Assembly (NCBI RefSeq): GCF_000516985.1 | Contig: NW_006917101.1 | Coordinates: 558,001-622,000, forward strand | DNA: 64,000 nt | Reading direction: 5' to 3' | DNA from: Pestalotiopsis fici W106-1 | Lineage: Eukaryota; Ascomycota; Sordariomycetes; Amphisphaeriales; Sporocadaceae | Shown: in pieces, positions 1-12,520 of the stretch | How positions within the stretch are numbered: the first letter of the stretch is position 1 | Layout: each line of letters starts with the position of its first letter | Notes under the pieces: generated by a model | Databases searched by the model: none | The model's input: only the letters and a program-made list of their open reading frames with translations | Told to the model about the DNA's origin: nothing | Program-made: the position numbers and the translations under genes

Positions 1-3000
1 TGGTACCATGGTCTGGAGCATCGATTTCCAAGAAGTCGGCTCAGGCGGGTGAGTTCATCTTCGCAACGCATGCTTTCCATCTACTACGGCTAACGATAAT
101 CTAGTCCTGATGAAGAGGACGGGGAAGTTGTCTATATTGGTACTGAGGTGTACCAACAACCAACCGCCCAGTGCGAACCCCCTTGCATCATGGTGTTGCC
201 GCCAAGCAAGTTGCCATCTAGCACTACCATTTCATTGCCCGAGTACACCACGTCCTTGGAGGTTGGCTCTTCGACCGCGGTGAATGGCGAGGCTACATTC
301 GTTGTCACCACTACGACTATTACCATCACGTTGACATCCATCGTTACCGACCAATACCCCATGTCCAATGTTCACGTAACGAGCCAGTCTGGAAGTAGCA
401 GCATAGTCGCCATGCCCAGCGTAGAGGTGCCACCGGTGTCTGTGGTCCTTACCAATGGGCAAGGCGAGACAAGCACCAGAGTCTTGTCTTTGCCTCCCTG
501 GCCGGCTATCACCAATGGACCAGTTGAGACAGGCAATGGCGGCACTACAAGTGGAGAAGGCGGTGCGTCGAGCACTATCACGATCCCAGCGGACGAACCC
601 TACACCAAGCCCGCCATAGTCGCCAACTGCGAGCAAAGCATTCTCTACGTCGTCGAGGAGAAGGCCAGGATCACCTTGCAAGACTGTCAGGGCCCTACCA
701 CCATGGAATGGGATTGCCCACCTACGAAGACGATAGAAATTGCGGCGGCCGCTGACAAGAGTTTCTCACTCGGATGTACCGTCTGGGTAGGAACCGGCTT
801 CCAAGGAGTACCAACAACAACCTCAACTATCTCAGGATTGCCCGTCTACTCGACCTGGCCTGCTGGCGAGCTTGTTTGGGTCGAAGATGAGCCTGAAGAT
901 GACGACGACGACAAGAAGACAACGTGCAAGCTCTGGTTCTTTTTCGTAAGTCTAATCGTTTATAGTGCCTAACCAATTTTTATAGATAACTGATATCTTC
1001 TTCGTCTGCAGATATGTATTTCCTGGGGCGACATCAAGATCGGAGGCTGGCGATGGGACTTTCCCCCGGGCATTCTTCCGCCAGGCCCCCCGCCAACGAT
1101 CAAGTTCCCACCTCAAATGACCATTCGAGGCACTCTTCCAGGTCCTTGGCCTCGTATTACGTATGTATACCTTTCATTTATACCTCCATTCTGTCAACAA
1201 TACTCCACACGTTTGGGTAGCATACCTATCCCTCGGTTCTGGCAACCTGACCTACGTATTCTGGACATTCTTCTTTCTGATGCGGTATCCTCCGCACTCA
1301 AGCCTTCGCTTGATATAAGACCTCATCTACCAAGAATACTTTAATTTTAGATCCTAATTTGGTCACTAGTATTGGGGCAAACGGGGTTGCTACCTACCCG
1401 GAAAACAAGCCCACGGATTGCACGAGCTCCACGGCGGATGTCTGTATAACCACCACTTCCTTCAGTGCTACCGTCACAGGCCAAACGACCAGGACGGCCA
1501 CTTCAGTCGTCTCAACCTGTACACCAATTGTGGGCTGCAATGTCGAAGACGACGACTCAACCACGAGCGTTACCACAATCGACTCCTGTACGGCGCTAAC
1601 GCAACTGGGACGAAGGGCCGAGGCGACTGCAACAGCTTCAGCTTCCGAAAGACATGAGCTGAGTGCCCGCGCTGGGGAAGCGTGTACGAAAGACGATATC
1701 ATCATCTATCCAGTCAGTATAGATGATCGATCGAATCCTTCGGTCTACACTATTGAGAGCTACCTCCAGGAGCTTGGATATGACGGCCTTTTGAATACGC
1801 CCAATGTAAAAAAGTTGTGGGAAGAGACAGAAGTGGCGGGAATACCAGAAGAATACACGGCATTCTTCTTTGTAAGAGATGTACCAACGTTCCTCATCCC
1901 CATAATTCGAGAGCACATCGGAGACTACATCAAAGATGTTTACTCGATCTATGATTTCAACCAACGCAATAACTATCTTCCACAAAGTGCCAGCGCGTCG
2001 GTAGCTAGAAGGAACAGCGCCTTCAACGAATCGCTGGAGCTCGAAAAGAGAGCAGACGAAACCAATGGTTACTGGGAATTGTCTCAAGTTTGTTTGCCTC
2101 CAAATGTCGACTGGGAGGATTCTGCTGAACTGCCCGATGGGCCATTTTTGGCGTACTACGACACGAGCTTTGGAGAAGGTCAGACCATCTATGTTGTTGA
2201 GGATGGGTTTTCAGACGACGAAGTAAGTCATGGTTGGTATTGCTGGAGCTACATTTCCGCGCGCACAGTTCCATACTCCTTGACAATCCGAGCCCTTCGC
2301 ATTCCTCAGCGACTTCTGCTGCCGTCGCAGTGCAAGCTAACTTAAGATGCATAGGAATTCGCTCTTACCTATAACATAGGGGCCGAAACCTTCAACAGAC
2401 CTCAAGTCCGCATGATAGACGAAACACTGGACTATGGACAAGTTCACAATGGCGCTGCCTTGCTGAAGCATGGCAGCGATGTGCTTAGCAAAGTATGGGG
2501 GAAAAGCTTTGGACTAGGCAAGAATGCCCAAATCGTCATGCCAAAAAACACCAACGGGGACCCGGCAGACAGGTTTTACAAGATCCAAGACAGGTATCTC
2601 GAAAGTCTTATTCGCGTCCTCGGCGACGTCATGGCTGGATATCCGGCAAATAAGGGCAAAGTCATCCTCAATATGTCATTTGGCTGGTTGGTCGACGTCC
2701 ATACATGGGTCCACCCGGCCCATTTCGAGACACTTCGTGAGTAGAAGGTTCCAAAGCTAGCCAATTGTGGTCGAATTCTGTATCATGAAATCTGACTCTT
2801 TGTCCGTTTTTGGACGTGTGTAGACGAGATCCTGACGGCGTTGGACCAACACGGTGTGGTTATAGTTGCAGTTACTCATAACCTCAACTTGGACGTACGG
2901 GGCCGGAACAGGCTTGATGGGTGGCCGAGTCGATATGGGGACCCTAGCGACAATGATTACATCCCTAACTTGATAGTGGTCAGCGGAAGCGACAAGAACG

Positions 3001-4443
3001 GCGCCGTTTCGCGCCTGAACCCATCGGCAAGCTGGGTTATCAAGGCACCCGGATACCAGGTCCACGTTGCTGGCGGTGGCGTTGAAGACGGTGCATCTCT
3101 CGGTAAGTAGATTTCTATGTCACCGTATCCAATTTCAGTAGATCTCCCTTTATCCACGAAAAGCCTGGAGACTAACATGATGAACCCGTATCATAGCCGC
3201 TCCGCTTGTTGCTGGCACAATAGCATACTGGAGAGGCCTTCCAGGCGTACGGGCAGACTGGGTTGAAGAACTCAAGGACCCTGCAAACGTAAAGAAGCTC
3301 TTGCGCTTCATGCAAAGGCCCATCAAGGCCCAAACCATACAAGTTCCTGATGGCACTAGATCTCGAGTGCCCACCATATGGTCAGGCCGCGTACCTGACG
3401 GGGACTGCCTGGTTAACCCCAAACTCAAAGGCTGCCCCATATTCACCGACAAAATCGCAGATCTGGCTCCATTTGGTGCCGGTGACTGTGGCCCAGGAGG
3501 GTCAGGAATTAAACGGCGTCAAGACGGCCAAGGATGGACTTGCGTGATCGGTGGCGGGGACGGCGGCAACGGGGGTGGCAACAACGGAGGCTCAAATCCG
3601 AATGGTCTCACCATTAGCTACAAACCCGGTCCGGTTTCGCCAACTTGCAACGCGGGTTGCGGAACCAGGTGCAGCGGCTACTACTGTGACCCGACCCCGA
3701 CCGGCGAGCCACCGGGGTACTACGATCCGCTAGACCCCAGCCACGTAGGCACCCTGACCGGCCTGCCCACACTGTCGAGTCAGCCGACAACGACCAGCTG
3801 CGGCCCCGGCGAGGGCACGACGACGAGTCTGATGTGCGCCGGCGGCAACGGGCACTCGGCGTGCGTGACGAGGCAAGTCTGCACCAGCATCCAAACGGTG
3901 CCGACGAGCCTACCCGACCTGCCCACCCTGGAGCCCGAGGACCCGCCGATCCCGACCAACTGCGCAGCGACGAGCACCTGGGAGCAGTGCGGAGGTCCCG
4001 GCGGCGGCGGCTCCAAGACGGCCTGCATGACGCACAGCTCGTGCATTAGCACGTCCGTGTCCACCACCAAGGTGACGCCGACGACGACCCAGCAGCCGAC
4101 CAACCCTTCGCCCAAGGTCATCTACATCATGGACACCACCTTTATCAAGTACCCTTGGTACGTGTTTGGAACCAGCCCCGACACGGGGCTCGACCCTTGC
4201 AACGCAGAGCCCTTCTCGAAACAGGGTGTCGCCGCGAGCATCTATCCGGCGTCTCTCGATGCATTCAGCGCGTTTGGAATCGGTGGTATCACGTACACGG
4301 GCAGTGAGAGCTCACCCGGGACGCTGAAGGTCCCAGGCTACGGCGATGTCAAGTGCGCCAAGGACCCGGATTACGGCAAGATTCATCACTGCGACAATCA
4401 ACAGAATTGGTACGAAAGACGGGCCAAGTGTACCTGGACATGA
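1..4443 (+). CDS. GH18 chitinase C-terminus fused to a subtilisin-like serine protease domain (5' partial)
   Basis: The reading frame enters from the left edge and joins seven exons (1-48, 105-945, 1012-1160, 1370-2222, 2355-2736, 2824-3102, 3197-4443); all junctions are GT-AG and in phase, giving at least 1265 residues. Residues 1-8 (GTMVWSID) match the last strand of the GH18 barrel of class V fungal chitinases. A Thr/Pro-rich linker typical of those chitinases follows (WGDIKIGGWRWDFPPG, then PRITIGANGVATYP). After it comes a peptidase S8 fold: Asp624 (VVEDGF), His669 (KHGSDV), oxyanion Asn777 and Ser849 (GASLAAP). A Gly- and Cys-rich tail of about 400 residues closes the protein. It is probably secreted and acts on wall chitin and protein. 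The fusion is inferred from uninterrupted frame across every splice site. The GH18 assignment rests on few residues because most of that domain lies outside the window. Confidence 0.72.
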
Positions 4444-4966
4444 GCCAGAAGTAGAAGGCCTTGAATTAATAAAATTCAACTGTTTGATTCCTTGTGAGAA
4501 TCACTGTAACTCACGAAGCTACACAGGTAGCTGTCGAAGTGTATATTGTAGTAAATCTTCTGTCACTAGCAATAGGTCAGCAGAAACATGCGAGGTAATC
4601 GCTGAATAGTACTCATAATTTTCTTTTTTACACAAGGTTATTAGCAAGACTATATTATCCCGCAGTTCATGCACACGGTAAGACATTCCTTCTTTTATAA
4701 TTAGGTTGCATCTTATGCGCCTGGCTAGGCTAATTCGAATTGGAATAAATTGGGGCGGGGCACGATTTTATTCACAACTTGTAGGACTCATACAGATTAG
4801 TTCTAAAAATAGACGTCTCTTCCAAACTCATTCCTCTCGGATAGTACCGTCGGCCAAAAGGATAACGCGTACCGCATCCCCCTTTACTCGAGCGTTCACA
4901 ATCGTTCCCTCCCTCGTTATTAAACAATAGCGTGCCACATCGAGCCTCGTGTCAGGCCCGTCTGAC
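4444..4966. other. Intergenic, convergent 3' ends
   Basis: AT-rich spacer between two convergent genes. It should hold both 3' UTRs. I see no further gene. Confidence 0.6.
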
Positions 4967-5746
4967 TTATGCAGCGAGGCCGCCGTCGACCATGATGGTT
5001 TGCCCAGTGATGTAAGACGCCTTCGATGAGGCCAGGAAAGCAACTGTCTCGGCGATCTCGGAAGCCTCACCCCAGCGTGCGAGCGGCGTCACGGCGGTGG
5101 CACCCTCGAGTAGCGCCCGCGCAGGGGTTTCCATCAATGGCATCACCATGCCGGCGTTGATGACTCCGGGTCCCACGGCGTTGGCGCGGATGCCGTGGCC
5201 AGCCTCCTCGATGGCGAGGTGGCGCATCATCATCTTCACGGCCGCCTTGGGCGTGGACGAGAGCGCATCCTGCGGCACGGTGCGATCCGTCGCCGAGGTG
5301 ATCAAGGCCACGAACGAACCGCCCTTGCCCGCGCGCAGCACCGGCACGCCGGCCTGCACAATGTTGAAGAAACCGTACACGTCGGTCTCAATGACGCCGC
5401 GGAACGAGTCCCACTTGAAGTCGGTCAGCGGGCCCGTGTCGAAGACGAGGCCGCCGGCGGACACCACCGTGTGCACGCGCTTGTAGGTCTTGACGGCATG
5501 CTCAAAGACGGCCTCGACCGACTTGCGGTCGGTAACGTCGCAAGCCACCGCGCTCGCATTGCGCCCGAGCTTGCGCACCTCCTCGACCAGGGACTCGGCC
5601 TCGGCGGCGCGCGACTTGTAGGTGACAACAATGTCTGAGCCGCGCTCCGCGATCAGGCCGGCGCTCGCACGACCGAGGCCGCCGGAGCCGCCGAAGACCA
5701 CGGCGCAGCCTTCGGGAAAGTCGGATGTGGTGACGCCAAAAGTCAT
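4967..5746 (-). CDS. Short-chain dehydrogenase/reductase, atypical active site
   Basis: Single-exon gene of 259 residues, normal length for a classical SDR. The Rossmann glycine motif is GGSGGLG (residues 19-25), the adenine-side Asp is in ACDVTD, and the C-terminal cofactor/tetramer motif ITGQTIMVDGG is intact. The active-site segment is unusual. Ser151 is present, but the YxxxK motif reads SSTPK, so the catalytic Tyr is Ser163 while Lys167 is kept. The NNAG motif is also altered, to VSAGG. It should bind NAD(P)(H), but whether it still catalyses a redox reaction is uncertain. Substrate unknown. The frame is clean and GC-rich at third positions, so it is not an obvious pseudogene. Confidence 0.85.
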   Translation of the reverse strand: MTFGVTTSDFPEGCAVVFGGSGGLGRASAGLIAERGSDIVVTYKSRAAEAESLVEEVRKLGRNASAVACDVTDRKSVEAVFEHAVKTYKRVHTVVSAGGLVFDTGPLTDFKWDSFRGVIETDVYGFFNIVQAGVPVLRAGKGGSFVALITSATDRTVPQDALSSTPKAAVKMMMRHLAIEEAGHGIRANAVGPGVINAGMVMPLMETPARALLEGATAVTPLARWGEASEIAETVAFLASSKASYITGQTIMVDGGLAA

Positions 5747-7776
5747 TGTGAGTTGATGGAGGGATTTGTTAAGAAATAGGCAATGTCTCGACGGACGAAA
5801 GGTTGTCTATTTCCTTCTATATAAGTATCATACTATTTACAGCGGTGTGGACCTGCACATTTCCGAACGACGTGTGAGCTGTAGAAACAGCCAGCACTGC
5901 AAATAGTTCCTGGACCCTACATGCTGACTCAAGGCTGATTGCGTTGTACAACGCAGGTGGGCGGGCGGGGGGACAGTGGAAACCAACCTGGGAAAGATGT
6001 TCCAATGGGAAGGAAAGGGGTAGGGATCCGGTGCGGCGAGGGGAGAAGCGAAACTTTGAGGAGGAAGCCCAGCGTCCTTCCGTCTGATACGATTCCCCGG
6101 GCGTACTGTGTATAGTCACGAGTGGAGGAAGTGGATATAGGCTAGCATGAGGATTGGATACCCAGCGGGCCCAGAGACGTCGCCCTTGGTGGTTCCACGG
6201 TCAAACAGCCTGCAATAATAAACTTTACAACGTCCATGGCTGGCCGCCATCACCGTTCGTTTGATAGGGGCTAAGGCAGAAAAGATCCCAGAGTCCTCAG
6301 TGCTCACCCTTATCAGCCCAGGGTACGCAAATTTGCAACTGGGCTATTGGGAGGTATCATGCGCCAGTGCGGCGCAAGGCTTGCCCAAACCGTTTCTCTC
6401 TTTATCGGCCGAATTCCTGTCGCTGGAGGGCAAAGAATACGCAGCTGGATGCCTGTCAGCTCCACATGGGAAGCCGCTAGAGGATCCCCGTCGTGTTGCA
6501 TTTTGCATGGTGTATAGTACGACCGGAACCCTGAATTCTGCTCGCCTATTGGTTGTGACAAGCTGGGACCTTGCGGGTGGAGTTCTGACTCAGCTGGCAT
6601 ATGGCTCCCGCGTACATGATACTAAGCCGCGATGGATGGTGGAGGGAAATTGGGTGACACAGAGGCTCAGTAACATACCCCAGACTCTGCATGCCAAGAG
6701 CCTTGGCTTCAGCGGGACCACACCACGGGTCGCTCCCGGTGGCTCCAGCAGAAGACAACATCATGTTGCTGATCTTCTCATTACTAATTTGCCGCGCATT
6801 ATGTTAAAGTGGGTACTACCGGTCTAGTCTGCACCATTCATCGGTATAATACAGCGCCATATCATGATCATGTTCGCGCAATCTACCGACCGGACGATAT
6901 TAACGTGGAGATCGAAATCCGCGTGGATTGTTCGTCCCGCTATCATGTTGAAAAGGCCCAAAGGCGAGCCCATGATCTCTCTCGAAAACTGGGCTGCCGT
7001 CTCGAGGGCCCCTCTGTGCTTTAATTAATCACCAGAGTTCAGCTCCATACCCCACAAAGGGTGCTCCAACCTCGGCTGGAATTATCTTCTACTTACAGAG
7101 TAGTGCACGAGTGGCCGACTAATAAGTCAAGGCGGGTAGTTGCGAACGATCGACCGTAGCAGAGGAGGTTTGTGTGGTAAATGTCACTGACTTACTACTA
7201 CGGTCAAGTTCTGCTGATGCCGATACAGACCCCCAGCTACACCATAAGCTTGAACCACTCTTCATGGCATAGATCGCCACAACCCCCTGAGGATCTGAGA
7301 ATGCATCAGAGCTCTAATGTGAACTTATTGGTCCGGGGCTCGAAACCGTTAGCCCGCCTGGCGGGATCTGCCGTAACATCATGTCCACTATCCATTCCGC
7401 GATTCAGTCATGTTATGATATGGCATGATCCGCGACACAACCCGGATTAGCGAAGAGAGAGTAGCGACCTCGTTACCCTAATTAGAAGATATAGTTGGTG
7501 GGGCGCGGCCAGAAAACGATCTGGTCCTTTCTCGTCGCCATCACGCATCGGCACTTGCTTGGTATATGCGTTATGCCATCTCTTCGGGACGAACCGTCTC
7601 ATTTACAACCTGCATTAGAGACCACTTTTTATCCATTTTCCAACAGCCTTGCGGACCTGAAAGCATAGATTACCAACTGGATAATTGGCCCGACTGGTGA
7701 CTGCTTTTGCAATATATCATCAACCGACGCCAGAGCCTCGACCAGAGAGCACTGGACAGGAAGTATCTGCGCCGCC
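5747..7776. other. Long intergenic region, divergent promoters
   Basis: About 2 kb between two divergently transcribed genes. A TATATAAG motif at about 5819-5826 could serve the SDR gene on the minus strand. Open frames here are short, lack family motifs and show no intron-linked continuation, so I call no gene. Confidence 0.5.
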
Positions 7777-9026
7777 ATGGTTTATGTTTTCCCAATCGAG
7801 CGTGGTAGCCAGAAGGCTATTATCGCAGGCGCAGTCGTTTTCTCGATACTACCGGTAGCTGCGGTTATTCTGCGAATAATAGCGCGGTCGAAACACAAGG
7901 ACAACAAGCTTGATCTCAGCGACTGGCTCATCATCTTGTCATGTGTAAGTATCTTGTTCGCCCAAACATTCCTGTATATTCGATACAAGGTGTCTTTCCT
8001 AACACATGCAACCTTTCAGATCGTCGCGGTCGGATACCAAGGGCTGGCAGTCGCCTGCGTTGCCGTTGGGGGGATGGGATTCCACACGACTGAGATCATG
8101 GCGATGGCAGGAACGGACTCTTTGACAACCCTCTTGGAGCTTGTGACCGCCGTCGTCATCTTCTGGTCGCTCAGTCTCGGCTTGACGAAGCTCTCCATTC
8201 TCGCCTTGTACTCCAAGATCTTCTCCGTTCGGAGCTTCATCCTGCTCTCTCAAGCATGTGCCGTCTTCGTCGTAGTCTGGGCCATGATCCTCTTTATCGG
8301 GGCCTTCGTCATTTGCACGCCAGTTCAGTATAACTGGGACAAATTCTCGGTAGTGGGAACCTGTGGCGACGTCAGGATGTTATGGGCCGTCACTGGAGGG
8401 CTCAATATCTTCTCGGACCTGGTTATTATGCTCCTCCCTATGCCATATCTTTACGGTCTATCACTTCAGACGTACAAAAAAGTCGGATTAATGGCGACAT
8501 TTGGTATCGGGCTTGCGTAAGTGGCTGACTCTTCCTTCCCGTCTTTTAACCGCACCGGCTAATAAGGAGATACAGAGTTTGCATTGTAAGCGCCGTCCGA
8601 CTTGCCGAGATTATCAAGATCGACATGAACGACTTTGCATTTTCCGGCGGAATCGCCCTCATGTTCAGTGCACTAGAGCCCTGTCTACTGGTAACTGCGG
8701 CATGTATCCCGCTTCTCCGCCCATTGGTGTCTCGCAAAAGTTCCCGAGGCCTGTCCAGCAGTTACGCCAGCGGTTACGCCGGAGGCAAAAGCAAAAACAA
8801 CACCGGAAACAACTCTCGGAAGGGTGGATTCTCGGAACTCCAAGACGATGACGGCTCGACAAGGCAACTACACATAGGACAGTCTAAGTATGGTGGTGAT
8901 GCAACTGCTGCGACAGATGTTAATTCCGTCGATTCATCCGACAGGGTGGGTAACCATCATGCCGACTTGGAATTGAAACATATCACGATCAAGAGGGACT
9001 GGAGAGTCGAAGAATCCCCCGTCTGA
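7777..9026 (+). CDS. PTH11-like integral membrane protein (fungal rhodopsin-domain family)
   Basis: Three exons (7777-7944, 8020-8516, 8576-9026) encode 371 residues. The protein has seven hydrophobic segments and family landmarks: DLSDWLI after helix 1, the VGYQGL turn, FWSLSLGLTKLSILALY in the middle, the W-containing TPVQYNWDK loop, LNIFSDLVIMLLPMPYL, and a final EPCLLVTAACIPLLRPL helix. A hydrophilic Gly/Ser/Asp-rich cytoplasmic tail of about 100 residues follows. Members of this family lie in the plasma membrane; some, such as Magnaporthe PTH11, act in surface sensing. There is no CFEM domain. The first intron is 75 nt with no stop, so its retention would keep the frame. Confidence 0.85.
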
Positions 9027-10853
9027 ACTGAGCTGGACAACGTCCGGTTCCCACAATGATAGGCGGAGAATTTCTTTTGTCGGAGTTGGGAAAACGGGAC
9101 CGGTGCGGTCGGCCTCGCAGGCACATGTATACATATTAATTACTTTTATCGCAATTATGCATGCTACCGTGACTGCTGTTTTGCAGCATCCGCGACTTTG
9201 CCCCCGAAAGAGAGACAGCACGTGCCTGGATAGCCGACTTTCATTCCACTTCACTGCGATTACCTGTTTGGCTCACCTATACATGCCTCACCTTACCCCT
9301 CCTTTCTTGTTCTCTTTGTTGTCCGCCCAGTCTTTCCACAGATAGGTCGATGGCTCCTATTCCTACACAGACCATGTGGTGCTTATCGCCGTGCTCGAGA
9401 TCGAGATTCGGAGATTCCCCGGCGGGTTCTTCCCCCCGGAGCTGTACAATATGAAAGTGGAGAGATTTTTAATGTGGTAAGATATGGCGCCCCATGGGAT
9501 AGAGGGCTGCCACGTGCGCCGCCGCAGCTCTCCAAAGCTGTAGCTGTCCAGCTTTCTACATAATACACACTCACCACGCTAAATACGTTTGTACAGAAAA
9601 AGACGATTCGGGGAAAGGGAGGTGAATTCAGCTATGGAGTACTGGCCGTCCTTGGACGGGAAATTATGTACTATGGTACCCCCGTGGGGGAACCTTCGCC
9701 AAAGTTTTACTCGTCCCACTTCAATGACTCGAAATCCCCGTCGCTGGTCCGAATCGCACCAGGGGTCCATCTTCCATAAAATAACACCTCCCGTATCTGA
9801 GTTCCTAATACAGTCAAGCCTGTGGGCGACCGTGATAATGGTGACTCGAAACTCGTTACGGAGGACGCTTTGAATATTGGTATCCCTTTCTTCAACGTCT
9901 AAGTTGCTAGGTTATTGAGTTGCTTCATCTGAAAGTATGAATGCTGTGCCGCGCTTGAAGTCGAGTTTTCTGTATGTCATTGTTGGCTGAGACTTCTATT
10001 GCTTCACTATTGCGACTAGTGGCCCTCAGGCTGCACTTCAGAACGATGGCCCTGGCAATACCTTAGCCAAAAGCTGGCCCTCGCACTGCGAGAGCCGGCT
10101 GCGTCGTAACATCGCCGTCAAGACCTCCCCAAGCCTCAATCGCCTCCTGAAATCTCATTTTGGAGATTGCCGAGATGATCAGTTCGCCGTGGGACTTGCT
10201 ATCGACACTTCCCGTCTCGCTGTCGTGGCTTATCGTGGCGTCAAAGGGGATTAGCGTGCAAGGGGATGGCGCCGCCAAGTGTAGGTACTTCCTGTGGGAT
10301 GGACAATATATGCGGCCTGAGAGCTGTGCGATATACTGTGGTGATTACTCTGTAGTGTGTCGTCGATAAGGATCCGCTCCATAGTTGAGTCGCCTATCGT
10401 AGAGTGTACCGGTGGCACCACATCAACCAGACGAAGAAGGGCCGCGATCAGTGTGCTTTTACCACTGTGAAGTCTGGCAAATATGTTTCAGCGGGATATG
10501 TTGATGATAGATGGCACGAACATTAAGGATCACTAACCTTCTAGGATACAATGGCGAGGGAGCTAAATGCAGCGTCGACCGTGAGTTGGCCGCCGTTATC
10601 GACTCGAGATAGTGTTGTTCAAATAAATTAACTTTTATGAAGATCATAAGGCTTATTTAGACACTCACAGCTGCAGAATATGCGCAAAGAAAAACTTGCG
10701 AGTGCCTTCTAACTCGGTATTGCTGATACTTTCTATTTGCCAAGGACCCGTTACCTAGTACGGCAGATTCGAGGACGCAGAATGCCTCGCATAAATGCAT
10801 TGTAGAGAAAGCTGACCTGACCTACTTCCGTAAAGACATTCCTTGACCCAGCG
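9027..10853. other. Intergenic region with decayed sequence
   Basis: No gene with supporting motifs is visible. The right end may hold decayed 5' parts of the regulator pseudogene that follows. I could not find a Cys6 zinc cluster here. Confidence 0.45.
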
Positions 10854-11732
10854 TTGATGCAAGCTATCGACCTCTGCGCACTTTTACCAAAGGACGTCGA
10901 TGATGAATTGATATTGAAAGACACCATCTTAGAAGCTGATTCAACACATACTTTAAGTGACTACATTGCCTGTCATTGCCCATCTCCATCCACAAGACAA
11001 TATTTCCTATCTTTCAGTGGGTGGGAAGAGTTATCACTACATGAAACTGACTCTGGTGGTAGCATTGACTACTGGGTTTATAGTTTATTCGAAAGTAGTT
11101 GGAACTGCGCTGGGTCCTTGGGCACCCGCGGCGGGCACATCACGTCGTTCAGAGCTATGCCAATGTCAATAAGCTTCCAATAAGGCCGGAAACGTTAAAT
11201 ATCTCCAAGATAGTTTGTATGAACTCAAGTACATACTCGACGTTATCCCAGGTCCGCTAAGACAATGGGCTCAGGCCACAAATCTTCCGTCCAACCATGA
11301 CGGGGCTGCCGCACCCATGACAGTGATCTTCAAGAGCACGTCGTTCAGATTTGGTTCGCAACGATGCGCGCCAACCTCCACGCTACGCACCTATGGTTAC
11401 AGAGTATCATTATCGATCAGATTGATGCAATGGAAGGGACGGAAAACCCCGACAATCGTGCTAGGAGATTACTGTAAGATCAACGAGAGGCGATGTGTCG
11501 ACAGCTTCTGCACGTGCTGCATACCATTCCAGAAAGCGCTCTGGAACCCAACGGATTACACCTGGCATTCAAAGTGTGCGACGTCGCTGTTGACATGTTG
11601 GCCTGTCCATATGGGGACGAGGATCTGGCATCCAGGCGAGCCGCTGAGTATGTCAGAGATTTGACAGCTATAATATCGCGTCTCGACCGCAGCGAAAGAA
11701 TCAACACTGCAGATTCGCAGACTATTGCATGA
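10854..11732 (+). pseudogene. Fungal-specific Zn2Cys6 transcription factor, central and C-terminal part, broken
   Basis: Pieces of the fungal transcription factor middle-homology region can be followed through changing frames: LCALLPKDVDDELILKD, then LTTGFIVYSKV, YELKYILDVIPGPLRQWA, MRANLHATHLWLQS and LACPYGDEDLASRRAAEYV. Between them lie at least two frame changes, and a TAA at about 11472 interrupts the last segment. No DNA-binding domain was found upstream. I read it as a dead regulator gene. Its position beside a beta-glucosidase remnant and a sugar permease suggests it once controlled them. Confidence 0.6.
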
Positions 11733-12169
11733 GAGTTCTTCTTGTGGGAGAATCAAGCCGCACCGTCGGGTTACAAATATCTACATGGCCGATACTCTGA
11801 TCATGATGACAAACTATCCCACCACTTCGTCTTGTCTATTTGCCTAACAAGCTTTTGCTCTCTGACATCACGACTAGTTTGCGAGAGAGTCACATGGTAG
11901 AGACCAGCGCTACTGCACCACATGCCCACATTCTCATCCCGATATCTCATATCCCTTGTCGGATTGATTGCAAACTGGACCTTCCTCGATTCACCTGGTC
12001 GCAGATGAGCAACCTCGAGGAAAGCTTTCAGCGCCTGTGGTGGGCGTCTAGGAACTGTTGGGTTCGGCTTTGTGATTGGTGCAATGTATAGTTGCACAGT
12101 TGCTGATCCTGGTTGGAGGTATTTAGGCAATTTTAAAGAAGGTATAAACAATATCAATTAACATGGTTT

Positions 12170-12520
12170 CTTGGCATGACCAGCAAAGTCTCAACTATGG
12201 TGTTAATTGGGAATGTCCAGGAATCGCACGGCGGGAACCAGCTGACCATACGGTCGATTAGCTTCAACAACTTTATTGATTCTCTCCAACTGTCGGTGGA
12301 TGGACGTGTTGTCGTTGTAGAGGTGGCGAAATCGGTCACCATATACTTCCTGCATGGCTACTCGTGGGTTTTTATCAGACGGCTTGTAAGGATTGACCGA
12401 ATCCGTATGGCCGCTGGGTCGGACGGCTGCATTATGTGCATAAACATTGCCATGTCGAGGGCCGAGGATTGGACGCATGCCGCCCGACCAGGTCAGCCTT
12501 TTGGGACTTGAGCCAAGGAA
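12170..12520 (-). pseudogene. Unknown repeat family, copy F (C-terminal piece)
   Basis: The minus strand encodes about 90 residues matching the C-terminal third of copy A at 46.4-46.7 kb: MRPILGPRHGN, YKPSDKNPRVAMQE, YGDRFRHLYNDN, IHRQLERI and QLVPAVRF are shared with few changes. The match ends abruptly at about 12515, upstream of which nothing resembles the family. It lies wholly inside the insertion that splits the GH3 gene. Function of the family is unknown to me. Confidence 0.7.

Noticed and set aside
5097..5638. Plus-strand frames across the SDR gene
   Set aside because: Antisense shadows of a GC-rich coding region with clear SDR motifs on the minus strand.
6261..6827. Plus-strand open frame of 188 codons in the SDR/PTH11 spacer
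   Set aside because: No motif, no intron-linked extension, unremarkable composition, and it lies on a divergent promoter region.
9710..9800. GGTCCGAATCGCACC-like string resembling a tRNA T-arm
   Set aside because: The loop has the wrong length and no matching acceptor or D-arm could be found nearby.
10063..10278. Minus-strand frame of 71 codons before the regulator pseudogene
   Set aside because: Protein-like in parts but no motif, start context or continuation that supports a gene.
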